From positions 62,001 through 126,000 of the forward strand of contig WBMZ01011601.1 of the NCBI GenBank assembly GCA_013400975.1: a stretch of 64,000 nucleotides of DNA, read 5' to 3'. Both the position numbers and the translations under genes were made by a program. Shown in pieces: positions 28,401-36,462 of the stretch. The stretch comes from Atrichornis clamosus (Eukaryota > Chordata > Aves > Passeriformes > Menuridae). The notes under the pieces were generated by a model. It was not told where the DNA came from. It did not search any database and saw only the letters and a list, made by a program, of their open reading frames with translations. The stretch's first letter is position 1. Every line of letters begins with the position of its first letter.

Positions 28401-28830
28401 AGACTTACTCCCTGGTGCCAACTGGCAAAGATAGAACACAGTCTTGTCAAAATCAGGCTTCAAAGAGAGCGAGGCACGAATAGCTCTAAGTTTGTTTAGG
28501 TCTTTCCAGCTGCAAGACAGCTTTCAACTTTCCAACGTACTAGAATCTACTGCCAAACACTGATGGTAAAGTTGTGTAATGAAAAATAAAACCACAACAA
28601 AGAGACAACCAAAGCATGCTCATAATGACATCACAAAAACATCCGGAAATATCTGTTCTCCCCCCTGTGACAGCAGAATGTCTTTGTTCTATTCAAACTT
28701 AAAATACAAAAAGCACTACCTCTCCAAATATTGACAGCAACATGGACACCTGGGATTCTCGACAAGGCACCAAACTTTCCAAGTGAAGCAGGTTGGCTGC
28801 TGGGTACGCTGGATGTTCAAGATTAGGCAT
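4306..28830 (-). CDS. ORC5: ORC5, origin recognition complex subunit 5 (12 coding exons, 3' end missing)
   Basis: ORC5 is an AAA+ family subunit of the six-protein origin recognition complex, which binds replication origins in the nucleus and loads the MCM helicase with CDC6 and CDT1. Twelve exons join in frame to 395 residues: 28720-28830, 27192-27284, 24478-24675, 20904-20978, 18444-18555, 17946-18076, 16187-16235, 15538-15628, 13265-13317, 10984-11096, 7827-7874 and 4306-4416. Walker A is GHTSSGKT at residues 50-57. The Walker B strand is YIVLDRAE, with Asp137. Stretches such as [16 protein letters not shown] and [11 protein letters not shown] match vertebrate ORC5 as I know it. The human protein is about 435 residues; the missing C-terminal exon must lie left of position 1. 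The N-terminus is about 13 residues longer than in human. The identification rests on recall of the family, not on a search. Confidence 0.97.
4417..7826 (-). other. ORC5 intron
   Basis: Non-coding intron of 3.4 kb. It contains a short CR1 remnant at about 4775-4824. A small (AAAC)n tract lies near 5811. Nothing else was recognised. Confidence 0.8.
4775..4824 (-). mobile_element. CR1 LINE 3'-end remnant
   Basis: The plus strand reads AAAGAATCACAGAATGGC and then TTGTGTTGATAGGAAGCTTAAGG. This is the inverted form of the CR1 3' end (AATCATAGAATGG-TTTGGGTTGGAAGG). About 50 diverged bases remain, heavily 5'-truncated, as is usual for CR1. Confidence 0.6.
7827..7874 (-). CDS. ORC5: ORC5 short exon (residues 343-358)
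   Basis: This 48-base, in-frame exon encodes [16 protein letters not shown], a basic linker present in vertebrate ORC5. Both borders are phase 0 (acceptor GCTTGCAG, donor GTATGT), so skipping it would keep the reading frame. Confidence 0.95.
7875..10983 (-). other. ORC5 intron
   Basis: Non-coding intron of 3.1 kb, AT-rich, with a purine-rich patch near 8410-8450 (GGAAGGAGAAGGGGAGGATG). No exon, RNA gene or recognisable transposon was seen. Confidence 0.75.
10984..11096 (-). CDS. ORC5: ORC5 exon (residues 305-342)
   Basis: It encodes (G)[19 protein letters not shown] and [18 protein letters not shown], ending in phase 0 at a GTAACA donor. This begins the C-terminal half that packs against other ORC subunits. 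One visible difference from human is VRTDKRFF where human has ARTDKRFF. Confidence 0.97.
13265..13317 (-). CDS. ORC5: ORC5 short exon (residues 287-305)
   Basis: This 53-base exon encodes [18 protein letters not shown] plus one base of a glycine codon. It aligns with the human SSQWEKLQKDDTDPGQLKG segment and is the least conserved part of the protein. The acceptor is GTGTTTCAG and the donor GTATCA. Confidence 0.94.
15538..15628 (-). CDS. ORC5: ORC5 exon (residues 257-287)
   Basis: It reads (A)[19 protein letters not shown] followed by [10 protein letters not shown], and ends in phase 2. [25 protein letters not shown] is nearly identical to vertebrate ORC5. The acceptor is TTGGTGCAG and the donor GTAATT. 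Confidence 0.97.
16187..16235 (-). CDS. ORC5: ORC5 short exon (residues 241-257)
   Basis: This 49-base exon encodes [16 protein letters not shown] plus one base (phase 1). It corresponds to the human segment LNFPKYCEPVVKGE. The acceptor is TTTCTGTAG and the donor GTAAGG. Confidence 0.94.
17619..17845 (+). mobile_element. CR1 LINE, 3' end (plus orientation)
   Basis: About 225 bases match the well-known avian CR1 3' region: GTGGATGTCCCATCCCTGGA, then GGCCAGGTTGGATGGGGCTT, then CAACCTGGTCTAGTGGAAGG, and finally CATTCTATGATTCTCTGATT. The terminal ATTCTATG-type repeat marks the true 3' end; the 5' side is truncated, as is typical. It lies antisense to ORC5, 100 bases beyond an exon. This is the strongest single indicator that the window is avian. 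Confidence 0.95.
17946..18076 (-). CDS. ORC5: ORC5 exon (residues 197-240)
   Basis: It completes the split glycine codon and reads [20 protein letters not shown], then [20 protein letters not shown] and RHL. This is the AAA+ lid and linker region, strongly conserved in ORC5. It ends in phase 0 with a GTGAGA donor. A CR1 insertion lies about 100 bases from its 3' end in the next intron. Confidence 0.97.
18444..18555 (-). CDS. ORC5: ORC5 exon (residues 160-197, sensor-1 region)
   Basis: It begins [15 protein letters not shown] and ends in [10 protein letters not shown] plus one base of a split glycine codon (phase 1). The VLLSE strand sits where AAA+ proteins carry sensor 1, and the NVGCFEPF segment matches the family. 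The acceptor follows TGTGTAG and the donor is GTAAAC. Confidence 0.96.
20904..20978 (-). CDS. ORC5: ORC5 exon with Walker B (residues 135-159)
   Basis: It encodes 25 codons: [20 protein letters not shown] and then RLQEL. VLD completes the Walker B strand begun in the previous exon. Asp137 is present, followed by Arg-Ala-Glu rather than the classical DE pair; human ORC5 has a similar DKAE. The acceptor is TTAAAAG and the donor GTAAGT. Confidence 0.96.
24478..24675 (-). CDS. ORC5: ORC5 exon (residues 69-134)
   Basis: It encodes 66 codons from [12 protein letters not shown] to DQTLYI, phase 0 at both ends. The stretch [13 protein letters not shown] is characteristic of ORC5. It belongs to the AAA+ core between Walker A and Walker B. 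The acceptor is TTCTCTTCAG and the donor GTAAGT. Confidence 0.97.
24813..24857. repeat. 25-bp-period tandem duplication
   Basis: The 20-mer TTGTTAAAAACAATCAATTA occurs at 24813-24832 and again at 24838-24857, identical and separated by five bases. Each copy also contains the short inverted pair TTGTT/AACAA. It is intronic in ORC5. Confidence 0.9.
27192..27284 (-). CDS. ORC5: ORC5 exon with Walker A (residues 38-68)
   Basis: It encodes 31 codons beginning [20 protein letters not shown], phase 0 at both ends. GHTSSGKT at residues 50-57 is the P-loop that binds the ATP phosphates. The acceptor is TTCCCTTAG and the donor GTAAGA. Confidence 0.97.
28720..28830 (-). CDS. ORC5: ORC5 first coding exon (residues 1-37)
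   Basis: The exon starts at ATG (28830-28828) with [20 protein letters not shown] and ends in [15 protein letters not shown], followed by a GTAGTG donor, phase 0. The CRESQVS segment is the conserved ORC5 N-terminus. Human ORC5 reaches CRESQ after about nine residues, whereas this protein needs 23, so there is a short insertion. An acceptor-like CTAACTACAG ends just before 28840, so the exon probably extends ten bases into the 5' UTR after a leader intron. Confidence 0.95.
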
Positions 28831-28840
28831 TTTGATATTC

Positions 28841-31330
28841 CTGTAGTTAGTCACCTAAACATGCATGTCCCTTTGGAGGTGCAGAGACAAGAAATAAAGT
28901 GATCTGAAAAGTAAAAAGTTTTCATTATCATTTGCTTTCATTTGCACAAAAGGGAAATGAACAGGAATTGACATAAAATTTAAATAGACATTCTAGCTCG
29001 AGACAATGGTATAACTAAGACATAAAAGACATCAGAAAATTGGACTTAACTGTGTAAAGCATTACACAGACATTTTCACACCAGACAAAATCCAAAAAAG
29101 TAAATCAAAATGGAAAGGCATACAGAATATGAGCGAGTCAATATAAGAATGAATTATCATAGTTTAGTTAACTAAAGAATTACATATTTAGTTCTGGTTT
29201 TAGATATATTTAAAAGCAGCAAGGGAATAAAAATGAGTAAAGTAGATTAGTTACAGATCATCACCTCCCTGAATAGTCAATAAACTAGGATTTACAAGTA
29301 ACAGGAAAGAGGTAGGACATAAGGAAAGATAAAGATGACAAAATAATAGCTCTTTGGCTGCTAACAGGATGCCTATCCCAGATTAAAAGCAGCAGAGGCA
29401 TAAGTAGAAAATCCAGGTGATGGTAAAGATTGGAAATACTCCTTAAATATAGTAGAAGTCCAAGCCAGTCATATAAAACAGTAATATTAATTACAGTCTA
29501 CCTTTAAGACAAGGACTAGACAAGGAAAAACAAAGGCATTGATTGCTGAAACACTGGGAAGGCTGGGTTTTAGTGACTGAATATAGAAAAATACCTCAAA
29601 GGTACTACTTTGCACTTCTAAAACTGCTGGAAAGATGGTACATTTACCTGTAGTGATAAGGACAACAGGCAGAGAGAGAACTGAAATAAACTCAACCAGA
29701 TTCTGACTTTGTCAAACATAATATAACTTGACAATCAAAAGGAAAGTCTGGAAATTACATTAAGGCAATAAAGATATCGCATCAACTGACATGATTATCT
29801 GTATGTTCTCCAGACAAAGATAATAAACAAAGCACTCCAAATACTTTTCAATGTAAGTATTTACAGACAAATATGTTATGCTGGGTATAAGTACAACAGC
29901 ACAGGAAGAAAGATTAGGTTAGCAGAAGGAGATCAGAAATAGAAAGGGAAAGGGAAAATAAACTGTTCTGAAGGAAAAATGCAATAGTGGATTGCAGTAA
30001 CAGGAGAGCTACTGGGGTACAAGGACGTTCATAAATATAAATGTATCTATGGAAATACTTAAAATAGAGTTCCTTTTGGGACCAATCTCTGTTAAGTATT
30101 TCCATAAATAGATTTGAGAAAAGATTTTTTATTTTATTTTTACACTTTGCCTTCAGTGTTTTCTGAAGTAAAAGTCAGGATTGTAGAATCATCAACAGAA
30201 AAATAAGTGGAATTAATGAGAAAAAAAAAATATCCCCAGTAATATAAGTAATCCAGGATTTCACATTACACCTACTTGTAAGTAACCACATCACACATAA
30301 CAAGGACTGCAGTTAGCTATCAAGACACTAAGTCTGAAGTAACTTGAAAAATAAGTTCATTTATAAGTCAATCACGTATTAAGTATGGGAAATCAAAGGT
30401 GCTATCAGGAGCAAAAAAAAGAAGCATAATCATATGCATCAAGAAAATTACTTCCCATACAGAGAATCATACAAATAGCCTTGGCCCATCTAATCAGATC
30501 AGCTTTAAATGAGTCTGTGCATCTCTTCACAGTATCCATTCAGACTGTCTATTCAAAATGGAATGAAGATATAAAAAATCAAATAGCTTGACTAAGGTTG
30601 CTCTCTAAAAAATGAGCCAGGTATACCAAGGATGAAAAGAAAAAAATATGACAGCAGCCTCTAAAACAAATGACAAACATGTGGGGAAAAAGTTCTCAAA
30701 AAGACTGAAAAAAATGTGTAAATTTAAGAAAAAAAGACAGCCCTTTTCCTCCACTGGCTACATAAGACCAGGGCTTGACTGTGTCCTAAAGGCATCTAAA
30801 GCCATGAAGTACTTCTGCTTTTGAACCCCACAGTCCAACTGCCCTCCGGAGAAGCACGAACCGCCTGCTGACCACACCGTATCTGCCAGCCCTGTCTGCT
30901 TCTCAAACACCCCCGCAAATGGCAACTTACACTGAACACACTTCAGCCACTGAATGAAAACCTACACCTCTCCTGACTATATGAAGGTGTCTTAATCTTC
31001 AACGGGATCCCACCCAAGAGCTCACAAGAGGAAGGATGCTTAGAGCAACATGTTCACAAAACAGTTTAGATTAAATGGCAATGATAACACAAGGATTAGT
31101 ATCAGCCAAAGCTTGAATTCAGGATGTTCCTGCCCGGGAAAGGTTGTACATGTGCCTCCAAACAGGTCAGGAACGGGCAAAAAGCACTTACTATGCTGCT
31201 GAGACCACACAAGGATGTTAAGAGCACAACAAGTTAAACTTCGTGGCGGGATTTCATGATTTACTAAGACTTCTCTCAATTCACTGGTCCTAAAATACCT
31301 ACACTTGGCAGCCTTTTCGCACTCTACCAG
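28841..31330 (-). other. Probable ORC5 leader intron / upstream region
   Basis: No coding exon was seen. A leader intron is inferred because an acceptor-like CTAACTACAG sits directly upstream of the ATG exon and the only CpG-rich promoter-like DNA lies beyond 31330. The polypyrimidine tract of that acceptor is weak, so transcription may instead begin close to 28900. The stretch also contains a long imperfect hairpin at 30039-30115. Confidence 0.45.
30039..30115. repeat. Imperfect 24-bp inverted repeat
   Basis: The arm at 30039-30062 pairs with the arm at 30092-30115 at 21 of 24 positions, leaving a 29-base loop. The shared core is TATGGAAATACTTAA. It could be the remnant of a small palindromic element or a chance hairpin in AT-rich DNA. 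Confidence 0.6.
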
Positions 31331-31800
31331 GTGACATGAAACATAACAGATTAGCACGGTTCTGCGTCCCCTCAGACCCTACAAGCCCCCTCGTCGGCAC
31401 AGGAGGGCCTTGGTTCAGGGGGAATGACGCCCCCCGGCCTCCTCAGAGCGCGGCTTTAGGGCTCCTTCCGCCACGCGTGCGTGAGGCTGAGCGTGCTCCC
31501 AGCCCAGGGGGCGGCTCAGCCCACGGCGGGTTTCACTCCCGCACCTATTCCCACCTGGAAAGCGGAGCAGGAGCAAGTCTGCCCCTTCTCCTCGTCTTCA
31601 CTCCCCGCCTTCCTGCCTTCCTTCCTTCCCGCTCTCCCCGCCTCCTCCTTCCTTCCTTCCCGCTCCTCTCAGCCGGCTCCTCACCCGCTCCCGCCGCCGC
31701 TTGCGCGCGCCACCGCCAGCCTAGCCCGCATGCGCCGTGGCGGCAGCGGGTGCGCCTGAGGCGGGGCGGCTGTGAGGGCAGCCCGCCGCTTATCCAACAG
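31330..31800 (-). promoter_or_regulatory. CpG island, likely ORC5 promoter
   Basis: The sequence changes abruptly from AT-rich to GC-rich with many CpG dinucleotides (for example GCTTGCGCGCGCCACCGCC). A GCATGCGC core at 31728-31735 resembles an NRF1 site. On the minus strand a GGTGAGG donor-like site at about 31679-31685 could end a short GC-rich untranslated exon. No other gene start is visible nearby, so ORC5 is the natural client. The open frames on both strands here are typical GC-rich chance frames. Confidence 0.7.
31617..31665. repeat. Polypyrimidine tandem duplication in the CpG island
   Basis: The 18-mer CTTCCTTCCTTCCCGCTC occurs at 31617-31634 and 31648-31665 (spacing 31). It sits within a run of almost pure C/T from about 31581 to 31670. 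Confidence 0.85.
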
Positions 31801-32040
31801 GAATAGACCCCAGGAAAAGCCATGAAGGCAGCCCGCTGCTTATTTCAGAGGAATAGCCCACAGGGAAAGCCGTGAAGGGAGCCTGTCGCTTATCCAGCAG
31901 GAATAGCCCCCAGGGAAAGCCGTGAAGGAAGCCATCTGCTTGTCTGACAGGGATATCTCACAAGGAGGGGCGTGAGGGGAGCCTGCAGCTCGGGGGTCCC
32001 AAGGCCGCGGCATTTATCCCACAGGAAAAGCCGTGAGGGT
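31781..32040. repeat. Minisatellite with 50-bp period, about five copies
   Basis: Units begin at 31781, 31831, 31881, 31931 and 31981, exactly 50 bases apart, each starting GCC(C/T)G or similar. The unit core is CTTATCC-CAGGAATAG and then CAGGGAAAGCCGTGAAGG. The last unit is about 60 bases and diverged in its first half, ending TTTATCCCACAGGAAAAGCC. It abuts the CpG island. Confidence 0.93.
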
Positions 32041-32597
32041 GTTGCAAACTGCGAAAAATGTAAACTTTTCTAAAGAAAGGATGTTCTATGATCTTTGTAT
32101 ACTTTGAAATCTAATCAACAAGAAGAGGAAATTAATCCGTGAAACACAGAGTGGCTAGCAAGCTCTAAGTTATGTCCAGGTGTTAGGAAGACAAATTACT
32201 TGGTAGAGTTGCCGTGTTAAGGTTTAGGACAGGACATATTTCCATAATCGCAGTCCTCAGGGGAGGTTAACAACACTTGGGAAGAAGGATGTACCACCGG
32301 TACTGGACACAAAGGACGCAGAATATACGTGTCACGAGGACATTTGGCAGAACTTCCGAGATAAGGAAAGAAACATAAAGCCAGCTCAGCAACTGTGCTG
32401 AAATCAGCTCCGACTGGGTAAACGGTAATTCCGGCCGGGGCAGATCGCGATCACTGACCCAAGAAACCCACAGACCCGAGCATACGGACTAATTAGCATG
32501 AGAAGCGAGAGAATTATTAGCCAATAGAAGATAGAATACTAATTAATAAGAGAACTCTGTAACTTGTAGCACATGAACACTAATTCTTTTGTTTGCT
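32040..32597 (+). mobile_element. Probable endogenous retrovirus LTR, plus orientation, interrupted
   Basis: The stretch begins TGTTGCAAACTGCG and runs into AACTAATTAGCATGAGAAGC-type AT-rich sequence and GAACACTAATTCTTTTG just before the next LTR. The layout resembles the U3-R part of avian ERV LTRs, but I cannot see the other end or a target-site duplication. It may be the host into which the minus-oriented LTR inserted. The family is not assigned. Confidence 0.4.
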
Positions 32598-33116
32598 TGA
32601 TACGCAGACAGAACTCCACAACTCGGAAAGTTGTACAGCAGGTATGTTTAATCAACGTTGAGGCACACGGGGATACCTCCTCAAAGCGTGTGCACCGTTA
32701 AGTTTTCCTCTCTGTATTTATCCTCTAAAATATTACATATGTATTAGATTTTCCAATACGCCTATACATATTCATTACCTATCCTCGCTTCGTATTATAA
32801 TGAGCTTATCAGTCATTTCCATACAGCTGCGCTTGCGCATTGCCTCCTAGTGGTGGTCTTCAGGTGGTCTTTAGGATGAAGTAACGAGTCTTCCTCAGGG
32901 TTAAACTTTTCACCTTTATTCCTTGCACATGCACCCTGGTGTCTTGTTCTTGTTCCAATCCTCAGAGTCGGTTTTGGCCAGTATGAAGTCCAGAAAACGG
33001 GAAGCAGGTCACGCTTGCTTCTTTTTATCGATAGCTGTTCCTCCCTGGAATACATACCTGTTCTTCCCAGGGATGCTTGGCAAGCGCTTATACGTTATTT
33101 TTCAAGCAGTTTAACA
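32598..33116 (-). mobile_element. Endogenous retrovirus LTR, minus orientation
   Basis: Read on the minus strand, a 519-base unit starts TGTTAAACTGC and ends TGCGTATCA, so it has the TG...CA termini of an LTR. It contains a TATA-like GGATAAATACA, a polyadenylation-like ATTAAACATACC and the hairpin ACAACTTTCCGAGTTGT, all in U3-R-U5 order. A purine-rich tract (AGGATAGGAAAAGTTAAGAA) lies directly upstream, as expected for the polypurine tract before a 3' LTR. The flanks TTTGCT and TTTCTT are not a clean duplication. Class is not firmly assigned. Confidence 0.7.
32828..32853 (-). promoter_or_regulatory. Adjacent NRF1-like and CTCF-like motifs inside the LTR
   Basis: On the minus strand CCACTAGGAGGCAA (32840-32853) matches 12 of 14 positions of the CTCF core. 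It is followed without a gap by TGCGCAAGCGCA (32828-32839), one mismatch from the NRF1 consensus YGCGCAYGCGCR. Both lie in the U3 part of the LTR, about 1.1 kb from the ORC5 CpG island. Confidence 0.35.
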
Positions 33117-33920
33117 TTTCTTAACTTTTCCTATCCTACATAAGATTTTTTAACTGTATATATGCTCCTATATTTATGTGTGTGCCCATATTATGCCAAA
33201 ATGTATAAATAGCAAAAAGTTTTAATAGTTGTGGTGCTTGATTTCTGGAATACCACCCAGTGTCCAGGCATGTGCAACTCAGAAATAAATAATCAATGTC
33301 TCTCTTGAGTGTATAATTATTGGCTTGTTGCACGCCAGGTAAAAAATCCACGTAATGTGGAAAAGTGGAGCCTGCTGCTGTCTGGGAGCCCCAGCGATGG
33401 GGCAGGGTCTTATCCCATAGGGACAGCTGTGTATGGCACCTTTTCCTGGATGTAGGGGTCTGAGCCACATGTTGGAAGCCGCTTGGCCACAATTTGTCGG
33501 GTAGAGGAGGGTGTTGGGGTTCATGGAGGGAGCCCTCTGGGAATAGAGGGGTGCTGGTGTTGAGGGACCTGGGGTGCAGAGTCAGAAGGTGCACCTGTGG
33601 TTGTGGTATTTGCTAGTTTGACTCCCCCATCCTCTACAGGCACACAGGCAGCTGTGTGTCTGGTAGCTGGTTGTGGAGAGTTGAGGGTCGACTTCAAGGT
33701 GCATCGTATGAGGGACAGCGGCAGAGCCCCAGGAGGATCTGAAGGCATTGGGTCCCTCCTCTCTGCACACATGGAAAATAATGTTATAAGCAGTGCTGAG
33801 ACAAAGAAAGCTGTCACCAAATTGTGCACATACCTTACACTTGTTAATACAGAACACCACTTAAAGCAAGGTCTGTGGAGTCTCTGCTCCAGTCAAGCTC
33901 ATCAGACAGCACTCTGAAAA
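33117..33920 (-). pseudogene. Possible retroviral internal remnant next to the 3' LTR
   Basis: This segment lies on the internal side of the minus-oriented LTR. It holds overlapping minus-strand frames of 152, 102 and 92 codons (33136-33594, 33521-33829, 33582-33860) with proline-rich stretches and no frame open throughout. I recognise no Gag, Pol or Env motif, and no matching 5' LTR was found at higher coordinates. If retroviral, it is a decayed 3' fragment; the right boundary is a guess. Confidence 0.3.
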
Positions 33921-36147
33921 TCCATAACCATACGTTCAAATTACAGTTAAAGTTATATTATGCATGAACATTGCACACTGTATTAGAGGGATAAATGTGA
34001 CAGCTGCATGCTGGGTTATGAAAGCTAAAGTGATAAACTCCTTCCGTAGTCTGAGCTGGGTGAAATGTTAAATAAGTAAATAAGACTTGTGTGAATCAAG
34101 CATGGCTTATTTTTAGCAGTCAGGTTTTTTGTATATATACATGTACATGCAAAATCATCATAGCTTGGCCTGAACACTATTTCAGATCTTTAGATATATA
34201 TTGTAAACTAATGGATCAAAACCAACCTGAATGGAATTAGAGAAAGGGAAGGAAAAAACATGTAACTGGTTCTGATTTATGGTTATCTATACCAATTTGT
34301 GTACAGTATTCATATTTTTTAATGGCCTGTTATTTATCACAATTTTGACAAAGCATAATAATAAGGTGAAATTATTTTTACTGCTACTGAATTTGCTTAT
34401 GTGAACAAAAGTTGTAGTATTACTAATTCAGCTCACTTCTATACTTGTGAAAAAAATTTGAATTTGAAAAAATAGGTATGTTTCAAAGTGTCATATCAAG
34501 TCATATGCTTCCCAACAGAGTGAAATACCTTTTTTTCCTAGCTTTTGAAACCATGGAATGTGTTGGGACAGATTGCCCTGCATACAGATAGGTTTCAGAA
34601 AAAAACTCCAAATATGATAACTAAAAGAATTCTCAGTAAGTCCGCATTTGTATAGTGTATGTGGGAGCTGAAGTGAAATACTTTGGAAGCAGTTCTTAGT
34701 GATGCTTAGAATTTGCATCTTCTATGAATTACTAGTATTTCAGCAAAACTGAAATTAGGTTTTGAGTTGAGCAAGAATCCTAAAACAAGAAGTCAGCCTT
34801 TAAACATGTAGTTTTCACTTCAGTGGTTCTGTTGGAGAATGGTTCAGGCTGTAGTTGCTTCTAAGGTCACTTCAACACAACATAAATCCATATTACCTGG
34901 CAGAGGAGAGTCTCACTCTCCCTATTGCATCCCCACTTACACTCATTTTCTGGTCCTAGGATTTGGGTGGTTATAAAGAGAGCTTCTTGAGGGAACCAGT
35001 CCAGCTGAAATCAATCCAAAAGATAGTTACTTCAGTAATTGCAGCCTTGCTTCCGAAAGTCCACTTATTAACTGACTGGAACCCCTACTACTGTCTTGTT
35101 TACCTTCTAGTCTGCGTTCAGACAAAATACCCAGTAACAATTCTGTTTACTAATCCAAAGTGACACCACTGTTACTATGAGGTAAAACCCAAAATTCCCT
35201 TTTCTGTATAGCTTTAATGATTTTAAATTATTAAGAATATTCTTATTGATTGAAATGGTGGGACTATAATGCTATGTTTTTGAAGGACTTACCTGAATTA
35301 AGTAACAGAGAATCCTGGACTCTTAAATTTTCAAATGGAAAACTATCACAGAAGATGGCTGAATAGTTCAGCCAGTTACTCAGGCCTATCAGTGTACATA
35401 CATTTCTACAGAAATCTGCACTTCCAAGTAAAGTTGCTGAAATTTAGTAAGTGTGACTTTTCTTTTCATTCAAGAGGCTGGAACTGTTCCGTAGCAGTTA
35501 CTAGAGATAGGATCGTGCTTACGTACATAGCTGGTTATGTGCAGCATAATAAATTTCAGTTTACATCTTTCATCGACTACAATTTTCACTGATGCTACTC
35601 AATATGTATTTCTGCAGAGCTTTAAATTATTCCTTAATTTATACTTAGCTGTCACATGTCTTTTTATCTTATTCTGGCTATGAGTTGCTTAGATACCAAA
35701 TATATTAAAAATGAGAAAGGAAACGGTAAACTGAGTCTTGAAACTTGCATATAACAGAGCAGGACATATTCCTTTCTCATCGTGTTTATGGTCAGATATT
35801 TTATATTAATACCTTTTTGTTTGTGAAACTTATTTTCAGTACAGATAGTGATTAACTTTCATTTAAGTTGTCATATCCATAGTTCCAGTTCAGCAACAAA
35901 CTTTAAAATATAGAATATACACTCATTCAAAACTCTGTGATTCCTTATTTCTTAAACTTAAGTATTGAAGTGAATTACAGGATTATGTTCTTTAATTTAT
36001 ATATGTATTTCTATAGATCTAGATAAAACCATGTATAGAACACGTACATAGTTATCTAGGTTCTGTACGTATGTAGAGCTATACAGAGAGAATTATGTGT
36101 ATAGAATATGTACAGTAATTAATTCTATTTCTCTCTCTCTTCCCAAG
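33921..36147. other. Intergenic, no gene recognised
   Basis: AT-rich DNA. One open stretch of 67 codons (34960-35160) follows an acceptor-like TTTCTGGTCCTAG but lacks a GT donor at its end, so it is not called as an exon. Nothing else was identified. Confidence 0.55.
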
Positions 36148-36462
36148 ATACATTTTACCAGAGGTGCCATTGTGTCGCATGCTATTGAGACTGCATCCAG
36201 ATTACCTTTTAGCAGTCTCTTCCTCTTCCAAAAAGTCAGCAGCAGCTGAAAAAGGTGCAGAAAAGGGCTCTGACAAAGAACAGGAAGAAATTATTACTCT
36301 GGAAAGATGTTCACTTGAAAGCACCATTGAGGAGGATTAAGAAACGACTGCTACCACGTTTCCTGCCTTGTTGGATGATACAGCTCTTTCAGCAGAGCAA
36401 GTGGAAAGGATAGTGTCATTATGTACCTCTACACAAGTCATCCATTTAACTTAAATTCCCAG
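36148..36462 (+). pseudogene. Exon-like segment with in-frame stops, parent unknown
   Basis: A strong acceptor (CTCTCTCTCTTCCCAAG) precedes 36148, and a GTAAAG donor follows 36462. The frame starting at 36149 has protein-like composition: YILPEVPLCRMLLRLHPDYL, a lysine/alanine-rich linker, then EEIITLERCSLESTIEED. It is broken by a TAA after 63 codons; downstream DDTALSAEQVERIVSLC is again protein-like, and a second TAA lies 11 bases before the donor. This looks like one exon of a dead gene copy or of a gene with shifted splicing. I could not name the parent protein. Confidence 0.4.

Larger units (their letters stand above)
24676..28719 (-). other. ORC5 introns (24676-27191, 27285-28719)
   Basis: Non-coding intronic DNA. 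It contains a 25-base tandem duplication at 24813-24857. No other structured feature was recognised. Confidence 0.7.

Noticed and set aside
31336..31823. Open frames of 92-156 codons on both strands in the CpG island
   Set aside because: Composition is driven by GC/CT-rich DNA (runs of Pro, Ser, Leu on one strand and Arg, Gly on the other); there are no domains, and stop-poor frames are expected in such sequence.
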